From NCBI GenBank assembly GCA_902465155.1, contig CABQLY010000010.1, positions 1 to 64,000 on the forward strand: a DNA stretch of 64,000 nt. Direction: 5' to 3'. The stretch is from an uncultured Oscillospiraceae bacterium (GTDB taxonomy: Bacteria; Bacillota; Clostridia; Oscillospirales; Acutalibacteraceae). Numbering within the stretch: position 1 is the first letter of the stretch; every line of letters starts with the position of its first letter. The translations under genes and the position numbers were made by a program. Below the pieces are notes generated by a model. It was not told the DNA's origin. It did not search any database and saw nothing but the letters and a program-made list of their open reading frames with translations. Positions 33,301-40,926 of the stretch are shown here, piece by piece.

Positions 33301-34397
33301 TGCTGCAGCACCCTTTCTGCAATTTCGTTGGCGGCGTGCAGCGGAAAGTTTTTTTGCTGCGCCGCCCGCATAGCTTCGCACCGTTTGGGGGATTGCAGCA
33401 GCCCCAGCACGCCCCCTACCGCCGAGGAAACATTTTCGGCCCGCAAAGAAATGCCGCGTGCCGAAAAAAAGGCGGCGTTTTTGGTTTCGCAGCCCGCGTA
33501 GGCCAGCAAATGCACCAGCGGCACATTGGCAACCGCCGCTTCGGAGCTGGTTAGGCCGCCCGGCTTGGTAACGGTTACATCGGCCGCTTTCATGTAAAGG
33601 TAGGCTTTTTTGGTAAACGGCACTGCTAAAATGCGCTCATCGCCCCAAAATTGTTTATCTAACGCCAATTTTAAGCGCCTGTTTTTGCCGGTTAAAACGC
33701 AAATTTGCAGCTGCGGCGCTTTTTTAAGCAGCCCCTTGCAAAGTTGCAGCGCGTGCCCGCAGCCTACCCCGCCGCACATAATTAAAACGGTTTTTTGGTT
33801 TTTTAGGTGCAGTAATTCGCGCGCCGCTGCTTTGCTAATAGGGGTGTAAAAATTCTCGCTTACCGGCATGCCGGTTGCAAAAACACGGTTGGCCGGCAGC
33901 CCTTTTTGAACCACTTCGGCAATTAAATCCTTATGCGGCAAAAAGTAGCCGGTAAGCCGGGTTTCGGCAAAAAACGGAATACAGGTATAATCGGTTAGTA
34001 CCCCGTAGCAGGGCACGGTAAAATCGGGCTGCTTTTGCAGGTAGGTTAGCGCCTCCATAGCAAAAAGGTGCGTAGCCACCACCGCGGTAAACTGCTGGGA
34101 AAGAATGTAATTTTTAAGCTTGCTTGCGTATTTGGTGTTGGCGTAATAAACCGGGGACGGCAGCCCGGCGTTGCTGTAAACGCCGCCAATGCGGTACAAA
34201 GCGCCAAAAACGGCCGGCGTTTTTTTCATCATACCGCTGTAGGTTGCCGAAACCGCCCGGGCCGTGTGCTTTCTACCTAAAGTTAAAGGGTCCAACAGGG
34301 TGTACAATACGCCCTTGCGCGCAAAGGCCTCGGCCACTGCTAATGCGGCGCTGTTGTGCCCCTGGCCGGTATCGCAGCTTAAAATTAGCACTTTCAT
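33297..34397 (-). CDS. MGDG synthase/UgtP-type diacylglycerol glycosyltransferase
   Basis: A 366-aa GT-B glycosyltransferase (GT28 type) that is expected to move a sugar from a UDP-sugar to diacylglycerol, making membrane glycolipids or the anchor of lipoteichoic acid. The N-terminal MKVLILSCDTGQGHNSAA is the typical MGDG-synthase domain start; the C-terminal half has LIMCGGVGCGHA and the donor-binding TVTKPGGLTSSEA. Its TGA overlaps the GTG of the PlsY-like gene. A hairpin in the leader may add regulation. Confidence 0.85.
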   Translation of the reverse strand: MKVLILSCDTGQGHNSAALAVAEAFARKGVLYTLLDPLTLGRKHTARAVSATYSGMMKKTPAVFGALYRIGGVYSNAGLPSPVYYANTKYASKLKNYILSQQFTAVVATHLFAMEALTYLQKQPDFTVPCYGVLTDYTCIPFFAETRLTGYFLPHKDLIAEVVQKGLPANRVFATGMPVSENFYTPISKAAARELLHLKNQKTVLIMCGGVGCGHALQLCKGLLKKAPQLQICVLTGKNRRLKLALDKQFWGDERILAVPFTKKAYLYMKAADVTVTKPGGLTSSEAAVANVPLVHLLAYAGCETKNAAFFSARGISLRAENVSSAVGGVLGLLQSPKRCEAMRAAQQKNFPLHAANEIAERVLQQ

Positions 34398-34465
34398 AAA
34401 ACAACCCCCAAAAATTGCCCCAAAAAGCAGTAAACGGCAGCAAAACCGCGCCTATTCATTAAACA

Positions 34466-34506
34466 AAAACAGAAGGTAGGGTTTTGTTTTTTTATTTACC
34501 TACCTT
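34466..34506 (-). terminator. Leader hairpin before the glycolipid synthase gene
   Basis: AAGGTAGG (comp. 34499-34506) pairs with CCTACCTT (comp. 34473-34480), then CTGTTTTTGTTT, on the minus strand. It lies between the promoter at 34515-34543 and the gene, so it is a possible attenuator. The 18-nt loop makes it a modest terminator. Confidence 0.45.
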
Positions 34507-34514
34507 TTGCTTGT

Positions 34515-34543
34515 AGTATAACACATTGTATTAAACTTTGCAA
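34515..34543 (-). promoter_or_regulatory. Promoter of the glycolipid synthase-plsY-like operon
   Basis: Minus-strand TTGCAA (34538-34543), 17 bp, TATACT (34515-34520), giving a leader of about 110 nt. Confidence 0.65.
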
Positions 34544-34615
34544 GATTTTGGCGCAAAAAGGGTAAAACCAACCGTTGCCTGCCAGGCAGAATTTTAAGGT
34601 TTTTTAAACAAAACC

Positions 34616-34644
34616 TTGAATTTAGGGGCCAACAGCAGTATAAT
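34616..34644 (+). promoter_or_regulatory. Promoter of ychF
   Basis: TTGAAT (34616-34621), 17 bp, TATAAT (34639-34644); start codon at 34676. Confidence 0.8.
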
Positions 34645-34675
34645 AGCTTCGTAACAATTTATTGGAGGATTTTTC

Positions 34676-35770
34676 ATGAAGCTTGGAATTGTTGGGTTAC
34701 CCAATGTAGGGAAATCTACCTTATTTAACGCTATTACCAATGCCGGCGCCGCCTCGGCAAATTTTCCGTTTTGCACCATAGAGCCAAATGTTGGCGTGGT
34801 TGCCGTGCCGGACGAACGACTGACCGCCTTGGCCGAGATGTACCACCCCAAAAAGCTTACCCCCGCCACCATTGAGTTTGTTGACATTGCCGGGCTGGTA
34901 AAGGGTGCCTCTAAGGGCGAGGGGCTGGGCAACAAGTTTCTTTCCCACATACGGGAGGTTGACGCCATTGTGCATGTGGTGCGCTGCTTTGAAAACGACG
35001 ATATTATTCATGTAGAAGGCTCGGTAGACCCCAAGCGGGATATTGACATTATTAACATAGAGCTGATTTTGGCCGACTTAGAAATGGTGCAGCGCCGGTT
35101 AGATAAATCGGCAAAGGCATTAAAGGGCGATAAATCCTTAGCCGGCGAGGTAGAATTTTTAAAACGGCTGGCCGCCGCGTTGGAAAACGGCACCCCCGCC
35201 CGCGCGGTTGAAACAGATGAAAGCGAAGCCGAAATTTTAAGCTCGATTGCGCTGCTTTCCTCCAAGCCCGTTATTTACGCCTGCAACATGAGCGAGGACG
35301 ATTTTTCCAACGGAATTGAAACCAACGCCCGCTTTGCCGCCGTGCAGCAAATTGCAGCCGCCGAGGGCGCCGAAACGCTGCCGATCTGCGCCTCTATGGA
35401 GGCCGAGATTTCTACCTTAGAGCCGGAGGAAAAGGCGCTGTTTTTGGCCGATTTAGGGCTGGAACATTCGGGGCTGGACCGCTTAATTCAAAAATGCTAC
35501 AAGCTATTAGGGCTAATTTCTTACCTTACGGCCGGCGAGCCGGAGGTGCGCGCCTGGACCATTCGCCGCGGCACCAAAGCACCGGCCGCTGCCGGCAAAA
35601 TTCACTCTGATTTTGAGCGCGGGTTTATTCGGGCCGAGGTTGTTTCGTTTACCGATTTAATGGCCTGCGGCAGCATGGTAGCCGCTAAAGAAAAGGGCCT
35701 TGTTCGCAGCGAGGGCAAAGAATATGTAATGCAGGACGGCGACATTGTACTGTTCCGCTTTAATGTGTAA
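34676..35770 (+). CDS. ychF: Redox-regulated ATPase/GTPase YchF (OLA1 family)
   Basis: Ribosome-associated P-loop NTPase linked to stress and translation. It is 364 aa, the normal length. GLPNVGKSTLFNAITNAG (7-24) is the Walker A region, NFPFCTIEPNVGVV the switch region, and DIAGLVKGASKGEGLGN the G3 segment. The C-terminal TGS-like domain has TAGEPEVRAWTIRRG and IHSDFERGFIRAEV. NMSED replaces the classical NKxD, as usual for the family. Strong GGAGG lies 9 nt upstream of the ATG. Confidence 0.96.
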   Translation: MKLGIVGLPNVGKSTLFNAITNAGAASANFPFCTIEPNVGVVAVPDERLTALAEMYHPKKLTPATIEFVDIAGLVKGASKGEGLGNKFLSHIREVDAIVHVVRCFENDDIIHVEGSVDPKRDIDIINIELILADLEMVQRRLDKSAKALKGDKSLAGEVEFLKRLAAALENGTPARAVETDESEAEILSSIALLSSKPVIYACNMSEDDFSNGIETNARFAAVQQIAAAEGAETLPICASMEAEISTLEPEEKALFLADLGLEHSGLDRLIQKCYKLLGLISYLTAGEPEVRAWTIRRGTKAPAAAGKIHSDFERGFIRAEVVSFTDLMACGSMVAAKEKGLVRSEGKEYVMQDGDIVLFRFNV

Positions 35771-35934
35771 GCCGCTGCCGGCCTAAACGCCGCTGTTTTT
35801 ACCGCCGGCCAAAGCCGGTTTGCTTTAGGCAAAATTTAGCGCCGCAAAGGGCTTTTGTTTAGGCTTTAACCAAAAACGCATTTTACAGCACTACGCCCTA
35901 AGGGGCAAAAATTTAAACCGTTGCGGGTGATTTT

Positions 35935-37044
35935 ATGACAACCACAGAAAAAAGCTTGTTGCAAAAAGCTAACGAGATTTTAACCGAAAACACCTACTCT
36001 ACCGGCAATTACCCTTGGGGAAATTACCGTTTAATTAGCCCGGGCAAAGAGCGCTTTAAAGGCGTTTGGAACTGGGACACGGCCTTTCACGCCATTGGCG
36101 TTTTGCCCGAGGACCCCGAACTTGCCAAAGAGCAGCTGCTTGGTTTTTTTGAGTTTCAAACCCCTAACGGCCAGCTGCCGGATGTTGTTTTTGAAAACGG
36201 AAAAATTGAGTACGGCTGGAGCAAGCCGCCCGTTATGGCCCCGGCGGCCGCGCTGGTTTTTGAAAAAACCGGAGATTTAAATTTTATAAAGGCCCTTTAC
36301 CCCAAGCTGATTTTGCACGAGCAATTTTGGGTAAACGAGCGCCAACACGGCGGTATGTTTTATTACAACGCCGAGCGAAAACCGGGCGAAAGCGAAGCCG
36401 ATTACGCCTTGCATGTGGGCTACGAGTCCGGGTGGGACAACTCCCCAAGGTGGGACAGTGAGCCGCAAAATTTTTGGCCGGTTGACCTTAATTGCTACAT
36501 GATTTTAACCTACCGGGCGCTGGCAAAGCTTGCCGCCGCATTAGGCCTTTCGGCCGTTGATTGGCAGGAAAAGGAAAAGGCGTTGACCCAAAAGGTTGAA
36601 AGCGTTTTGTGGAACAGCGCTTTAAACGCCTACACCGATTACAATTTTAAAAAGGCGCAGCATTCAACCGTTTTAACCCCCGCCTCGTTCATGCCGCTGT
36701 ACATTCAAACGGCTTCGCCGGAGCGGGCAAAGCAAATGCACCAAATTGCCAAAGAGCATTTTTTACCCGGCATGCCAACCCTGGCGTACACAAGCCCGGC
36801 CTATTCTAACAACTACTGGCGCGGGCCCTGCTGGCTGAATACCGCCTATTTTGCGGCCAAAGGCCTAAAAAACTACGGCTTTTGCAGCACCGCCCAAACC
36901 GTGCGCAACACCATTTTAACCTGGGTGGAAAAGGATACCGACTGTATTCACGAAAATTACGACGCCAAAACCGGCGCCGGCCTGTGCTGCAAGCGTTTTT
37001 CTTGGAGCAGCGTGTTTGTAAAGCGTTTTATTTTAGAATTTTAA
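35935..37044 (+). CDS. GH63/GH37-like alpha-glycosidase (trehalase-fold)
   Basis: A 369-aa (alpha/alpha)6-barrel glycosidase without signal peptide. GVWNWDTAFHAIG, then ESGWDNSPRWD with D168 as likely general acid, NYWRGPCWLNTAYF and, near the end, HENYDAKTG with E340 as likely base. The pattern fits short GH63 members such as mannosylglycerate or glucosylglycerate hydrolase and YgjK-like enzymes. The exact substrate cannot be read from sequence. It precedes galT by 123 bp but has its own terminator, so the two are not obviously cotranscribed. Confidence 0.75.
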   Translation: MTTTEKSLLQKANEILTENTYSTGNYPWGNYRLISPGKERFKGVWNWDTAFHAIGVLPEDPELAKEQLLGFFEFQTPNGQLPDVVFENGKIEYGWSKPPVMAPAAALVFEKTGDLNFIKALYPKLILHEQFWVNERQHGGMFYYNAERKPGESEADYALHVGYESGWDNSPRWDSEPQNFWPVDLNCYMILTYRALAKLAAALGLSAVDWQEKEKALTQKVESVLWNSALNAYTDYNFKKAQHSTVLTPASFMPLYIQTASPERAKQMHQIAKEHFLPGMPTLAYTSPAYSNNYWRGPCWLNTAYFAAKGLKNYGFCSTAQTVRNTILTWVEKDTDCIHENYDAKTGAGLCCKRFSWSSVFVKRFILEF

Positions 37045-37054
37045 TTTTACCCGC

Positions 37055-37090
37055 CGCGGCCGAAAGTGCTTTTTTCGGCCGCGTTTTTTA
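37055..37090 (+). terminator. Terminator of the GH63-like gene
   Basis: 11-bp stem (37055-37065 with 37073-37083) and six T. Confidence 0.9.
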
Positions 37091-37100
37091 TTGTATTTGC

Positions 37101-37129
37101 TTGACAAAATAACGCCGCTATGCCATAAT
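37101..37129 (+). promoter_or_regulatory. Promoter of galT
   Basis: TTGACA (37101-37106), 17 bp, CATAAT (37124-37129), about 39 bp before the start. Confidence 0.8.
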
Positions 37130-37167
37130 AGATTAAGGATATTATTATTTTTAAAGAGGGATAAAAA

Positions 37168-38673
37168 ATGATAAATCAAGCAATTTTTAATTTAGTGCAG
37201 TACGGGCTTTCTACCGGCCTTGTTTGCAGGGAGGACGCCATTTACACCACCAACCGCGTGTTGGAGGCGCTGGGGCTGGAGGATTACACCGAGCCGGCCG
37301 CCGTTAGCGAAAAGGATTTGGAAAAAATTTTAAACACCATTTTAAATTACGCCGTTAAAGCCGGATTGATTGAGGACGGCATTACCCAGCGCGATTTATT
37401 TGATACCAAAATTATGGGCCTGCTAACCCCCTGCCCCTCGGCCGTGCAAAGCGCCTTTTGGAAAAAGTACCGCGAATCGCCCGAGCTTGCTACCGATTAT
37501 TACTACAAGCTAAGCTGCGACAGCAACTACATTCGCCGTTACCGCATTGCCAAAGATGTAAAATGGACCACGAAAACCGAGTATGGCACGCTGGATATTA
37601 CCATTAATCTTTCAAAGCCGGAAAAAGACCCTAAAGCCATTGCCGCAGCCAAAAACGCCGCGCAATCCGGCTACCCTAAGTGCCAGCTTTGTAAGGAAAA
37701 CGAGGGTTATGCCGGCCGCCTGAACCACCCGGCGCGGCAAAATTTACGCCTTATTCCGCTAACCGTTAACAACAGCGCCTGGCGGCTGCAGTACTCCCCC
37801 TACGTTTACTACAAAGAGCATTGCATTGTTTTTAACGCCGAGCACACCCCCATGACCATTAACCGCGCCACCTTTGACAAGCTTTTAGATTTTGTTACCC
37901 AGTTTCCGCACTATTTTGTTGGCTCAAATGCCGATTTACCCATTGTTGGCGGTTCTATTTTAACGCACGACCATTTTCAGGGCGGGCATTACACCTTTGC
38001 CATGGCAAAGGCGGCTGTAGAAACGCCGCTGACCTTTAAAGGCTTTGAGGAGGTGCAGGCCGGCATTTTAAAATGGCCAATGTCGGTAATACGACTGCGC
38101 TGCTCCAACAGTAAACGCCTGGCCGATTTAGCCGAAAAAATTTTAAACGCCTGGCGCGGCTATACCGATGAAAGCGCCTTTATTTTTGCCGAAACAAACG
38201 GCGTTCCGCACAACACTATTACCCCCATTGCCCGCAAAAACGGCACCGCTTTTGAGCTGGATTTAGTGCTGCGCAACAACATTACCACCAAAGAACACCC
38301 ACTTGGCGTGTACCACCCCCACGCCGAGCTGCACCACATTAAAAAAGAAAATATTGGTTTAATTGAGGTAATGGGCTTAGCGGTTTTACCCGCCCGCCTA
38401 AAAGACGAAATGCAGCAGCTGGCCGAAAAAATTGTAGCCGGGGAGGATTTAACAAAATTTGAGGCCACCGCCAAGCACGCCGCCTGGGTAGCCGAGTTTT
38501 TGCCCAAGTACGAAACGGTAAACAATAATAACATTAACGATATTTTAAAAACCGAAATTGGCAAGGTTTTTGCCAAGGTTTTAGAGCACGCCGGCGTTTA
38601 CAAACGAACCGAGCAGGGCCGGGCCGCGTTTTTACGATTTGCCGCCGCTGTTGGCCTAAGCGAGCAAAATTAA
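37168..38673 (+). CDS. galT: UDP-glucose:hexose-1-phosphate uridylyltransferase (Firmicutes type)
   Basis: Leloir enzyme that exchanges UMP between UDP-glucose and galactose-1-phosphate. At 501 aa it belongs to the long Firmicutes GalT group. LVQYGLSTGLV near the N-terminus, CQLCKENEGYAGRLNHPARQ, PYVYYKEHCIVF, VGGSILTHDHFQGG and YHPHAELHHIKKENIGLIEV are characteristic. The His residues of HDHFQGG and HPHAE belong to the family active site. No galK or galE is in the window. A LysR regulator follows 176 bp downstream. Confidence 0.95.
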   Translation: MINQAIFNLVQYGLSTGLVCREDAIYTTNRVLEALGLEDYTEPAAVSEKDLEKILNTILNYAVKAGLIEDGITQRDLFDTKIMGLLTPCPSAVQSAFWKKYRESPELATDYYYKLSCDSNYIRRYRIAKDVKWTTKTEYGTLDITINLSKPEKDPKAIAAAKNAAQSGYPKCQLCKENEGYAGRLNHPARQNLRLIPLTVNNSAWRLQYSPYVYYKEHCIVFNAEHTPMTINRATFDKLLDFVTQFPHYFVGSNADLPIVGGSILTHDHFQGGHYTFAMAKAAVETPLTFKGFEEVQAGILKWPMSVIRLRCSNSKRLADLAEKILNAWRGYTDESAFIFAETNGVPHNTITPIARKNGTAFELDLVLRNNITTKEHPLGVYHPHAELHHIKKENIGLIEVMGLAVLPARLKDEMQQLAEKIVAGEDLTKFEATAKHAAWVAEFLPKYETVNNNNINDILKTEIGKVFAKVLEHAGVYKRTEQGRAAFLRFAAAVGLSEQN

Positions 38674-38849
38674 AGCCGCCCATTAGGAAAGGGGCAAACC
38701 GTTTAACGGCTTAGGTTTGGCTTTTGCCGCCTGCCCCCAATGCAAAATTACATTTACAAAGCAACAGGCAATGCCAAAAGCGGTTAAACCTTTTTAAGTG
38801 CTTTACCACCCCAAAGGCCAAAACATTGCATTTTTAAGGACGGTTTTTT

Positions 38850-39779
38850 ATGAATTTAATGCATTTAAAATACGCCGTAGAGGTTTCGGAAACCGGCTCG
38901 ATTAACAAAGCGGCCGAGCGGCTTTTTGTTAGCCAGCCAAACCTAAGCCGTGCCATTAAAGAGCTAGAGGCTTCGTTAGGCGTTGCAATTTTTGCACGCA
39001 GCGCCCGCGGCATGGATCTAACGCCAAACGGCGAGGTTTTTATTCGCTACGCCAAAAACATTTTAAAGCAAATTAACGCGGTTGAAAATTTGTTTGAAAA
39101 AGAAAACGCCGAAAAGCAGCGGTTTTCGGTTTCCGGCCCGCGGGCCAGCTATATTGCAAAGGCTTTTTCCCGCTTTGTGGCCGGCTTAACGCCCAACGAG
39201 CAGTCGGAGCTTTTTTACCGCGAGACCAACGCCATGCGGGTAATTAAAAACCTTTTGCAGGAGGATTGCGAGCTTGGCATTTTGCGCTATGCCGAGAATT
39301 ACGATAAATATTACAAAGCAACGCTGGAGGAAAAAGGCCTTTGCTACGAGCTAATTACCGATTTTAGCTACCTTTTACTGTTTAGCCGGCAAAGCCCGTT
39401 GGCAAAGCTAAAAAGCATTACCTACCGCGACCTGCAAATTTTAACCCAAATTGCGCATGCCGACCCTTATGTGCCCTCGTTGCCGCTTTCAGAGGTTAAA
39501 AAAGACGAATTGCCAACCAACTCCGGCCGCTGCATTTATGTTTACGAGCGCGCCAGCCAGTTTGAGCTGCTGGCCGAAAACAAAAATTGCTTTACCTGGG
39601 TTTCCCCGGTTCCCAAAGACCTATTAAACCGTTACGACCTAATGCAGCAGCCCTGCTGCGAAGCCGGCCGCGTTTATAAAGATATTTTAGTGCGCCGAAA
39701 AAACTACACCCCCACCCCGCTGGACGACCGTTTTTTAGAGCAGCTGATTCTTTCTAAACGCGAGGTTTTTGACCTTTAA
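38850..39779 (+). CDS. LysR-family transcriptional regulator
   Basis: A 309-aa regulator. The N-terminal winged HTH spans about 1-60: AVEVSETGSINKAAERLFVS, QPNLSRAIKELEASLG, FARSARGMDLT. Residues 90-300 are the effector-binding domain, which here is divergent with weak periplasmic-binding-protein features. Its target is not obvious, since LysR genes are usually divergent from their target and here the neighbour galT points toward it in the same direction. AAGGA precedes the ATG. Confidence 0.88.
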   Translation: MNLMHLKYAVEVSETGSINKAAERLFVSQPNLSRAIKELEASLGVAIFARSARGMDLTPNGEVFIRYAKNILKQINAVENLFEKENAEKQRFSVSGPRASYIAKAFSRFVAGLTPNEQSELFYRETNAMRVIKNLLQEDCELGILRYAENYDKYYKATLEEKGLCYELITDFSYLLLFSRQSPLAKLKSITYRDLQILTQIAHADPYVPSLPLSEVKKDELPTNSGRCIYVYERASQFELLAENKNCFTWVSPVPKDLLNRYDLMQQPCCEAGRVYKDILVRRKNYTPTPLDDRFLEQLILSKREVFDL

Positions 39780-39889
39780 TTTTTAGGCAAAGGTTGAACC
39801 AAAAGCCGAACGAACCCACGCAGCCAAGCCGCCCTAAAAAAGGCAAAACGGAGCTACTGCTGCCGCATTGTAAAACGCCAATACCACAA

Positions 39890-39933
39890 CAGCGCCTACC
39901 GCTTAGCATTTAAAAAGCGGTAGGCGCTGCTTT
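39890..39933 (+). terminator. Terminator after the LysR gene
   Basis: 15-bp stem (39890-39904 with 39915-39929) followed by CTTTT, in the convergent gap; it may also limit the exonuclease transcript. Confidence 0.75.
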
Positions 39934-39981
39934 TAACAGTCGACTAAAAAGCGGGGCAGCCGCATTTCATTGCCCCGAAAG

Positions 39982-40926
39982 CTACAAGCTATTATTGTTT
40001 TTTGGCGACGCCGACAAATCGGCTGCCGGCGCGTTGTTGAAAGTCCCGTTGGCGGTTCCGGCTGCAGATTTTTTGCGCTTTTTACGCACAAAAAAGCGTT
40101 GTTTGGTAATAATCCTGTCGTAATACTGCTTAAAAGAAACACCAAAGTTGTACTTTGTTTTACAGGCCTTGCAATAAAAATCTGCTCTAAAAAAGCCGTT
40201 AATAAATTTAAATTTATTCAACCGCTGCAGCGGCTGGCCGCATTTTTCGCAGCAGGGCTTTAGCAAGGCTTTGTCAACCGCCGGACTGTTTAAATCGGCC
40301 ACAAAATGCGGCTTGTACATTAGCCGTTTGTAAAATTCCGGCTGGTTGGTGTTGCGAATAAAAGGCTGCAGCGCCACGCTTTGGGCGCACTGCCCCAAAA
40401 TTTTTGCCGAAAGCTTACTGTCATCCAGCGCGCAATGCAAGTCCTCCTCCCGAAACGGGATGTTTAGCATACGCGCCGCGTTTTCAAGCGAGACCTGGTT
40501 GGTTTGCGGGTTACCGCCGGCAGCCAAAAAAGCGTGAAATATTTTTTGCAGGTCGGCGTACCTGCCAAGGCAGGCCGGCACGGTAGTTTTTAAAAACAGC
40601 TCGCAGTTTTTGTGCAATACATGCAGGTCGGTGTCGCTCCAGGTTAGGGTCAAGCAGTCCTCCCCCGCCCAGCTTTGGTAATTCTGCAGCGCTTGGCGCA
40701 GCGGAACCCCCGCCAGCATTTGCTCATTGGTTATGCCGGTTAGCTTTTTAAAGCGCCCGGAAAGCTTTTTAGAAAGCGACGAACGCACATCGGCACTAAA
40801 GGTGCTAATAAATTTAAAATTTTCGTTCAGCTTTACGGCGCCAAACTGCAATATTTCGTTTACAAAGCCTTTCGCAGCTGGACAATAAAAGCAATCCCAT
40901 TCAAAATCCAGTAATATGTAGTTCAT
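39982..40926 (-). CDS. DEDDh-type 3'-5' exonuclease with C-terminal zinc ribbon
   Basis: A 314-aa nuclease. Exonuclease core at 1-180: D7 and E9 (LLDFEWD), D98 or D100 (WSDTD), and H164 with D169 (HCALDD), so all catalytic positions are kept. The start resembles the ERI-1/KapD branch rather than DnaQ. A zinc ribbon follows (C226, C229, C252, C255), then a basic tail KKRKKS. It may trim RNA or DNA; the ribbon suggests nucleic-acid binding. It starts inside the stop of typA (TAATG overlap), so it is translationally coupled to a translation-related GTPase, which favours an RNA role. Its presence in a genome whose PolC lacks an exonuclease is noteworthy. Confidence 0.8.
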   Translation of the reverse strand: MNYILLDFEWDCFYCPAAKGFVNEILQFGAVKLNENFKFISTFSADVRSSLSKKLSGRFKKLTGITNEQMLAGVPLRQALQNYQSWAGEDCLTLTWSDTDLHVLHKNCELFLKTTVPACLGRYADLQKIFHAFLAAGGNPQTNQVSLENAARMLNIPFREEDLHCALDDSKLSAKILGQCAQSVALQPFIRNTNQPEFYKRLMYKPHFVADLNSPAVDKALLKPCCEKCGQPLQRLNKFKFINGFFRADFYCKACKTKYNFGVSFKQYYDRIITKQRFFVRKKRKKSAAGTANGTFNNAPAADLSASPKNNNSL

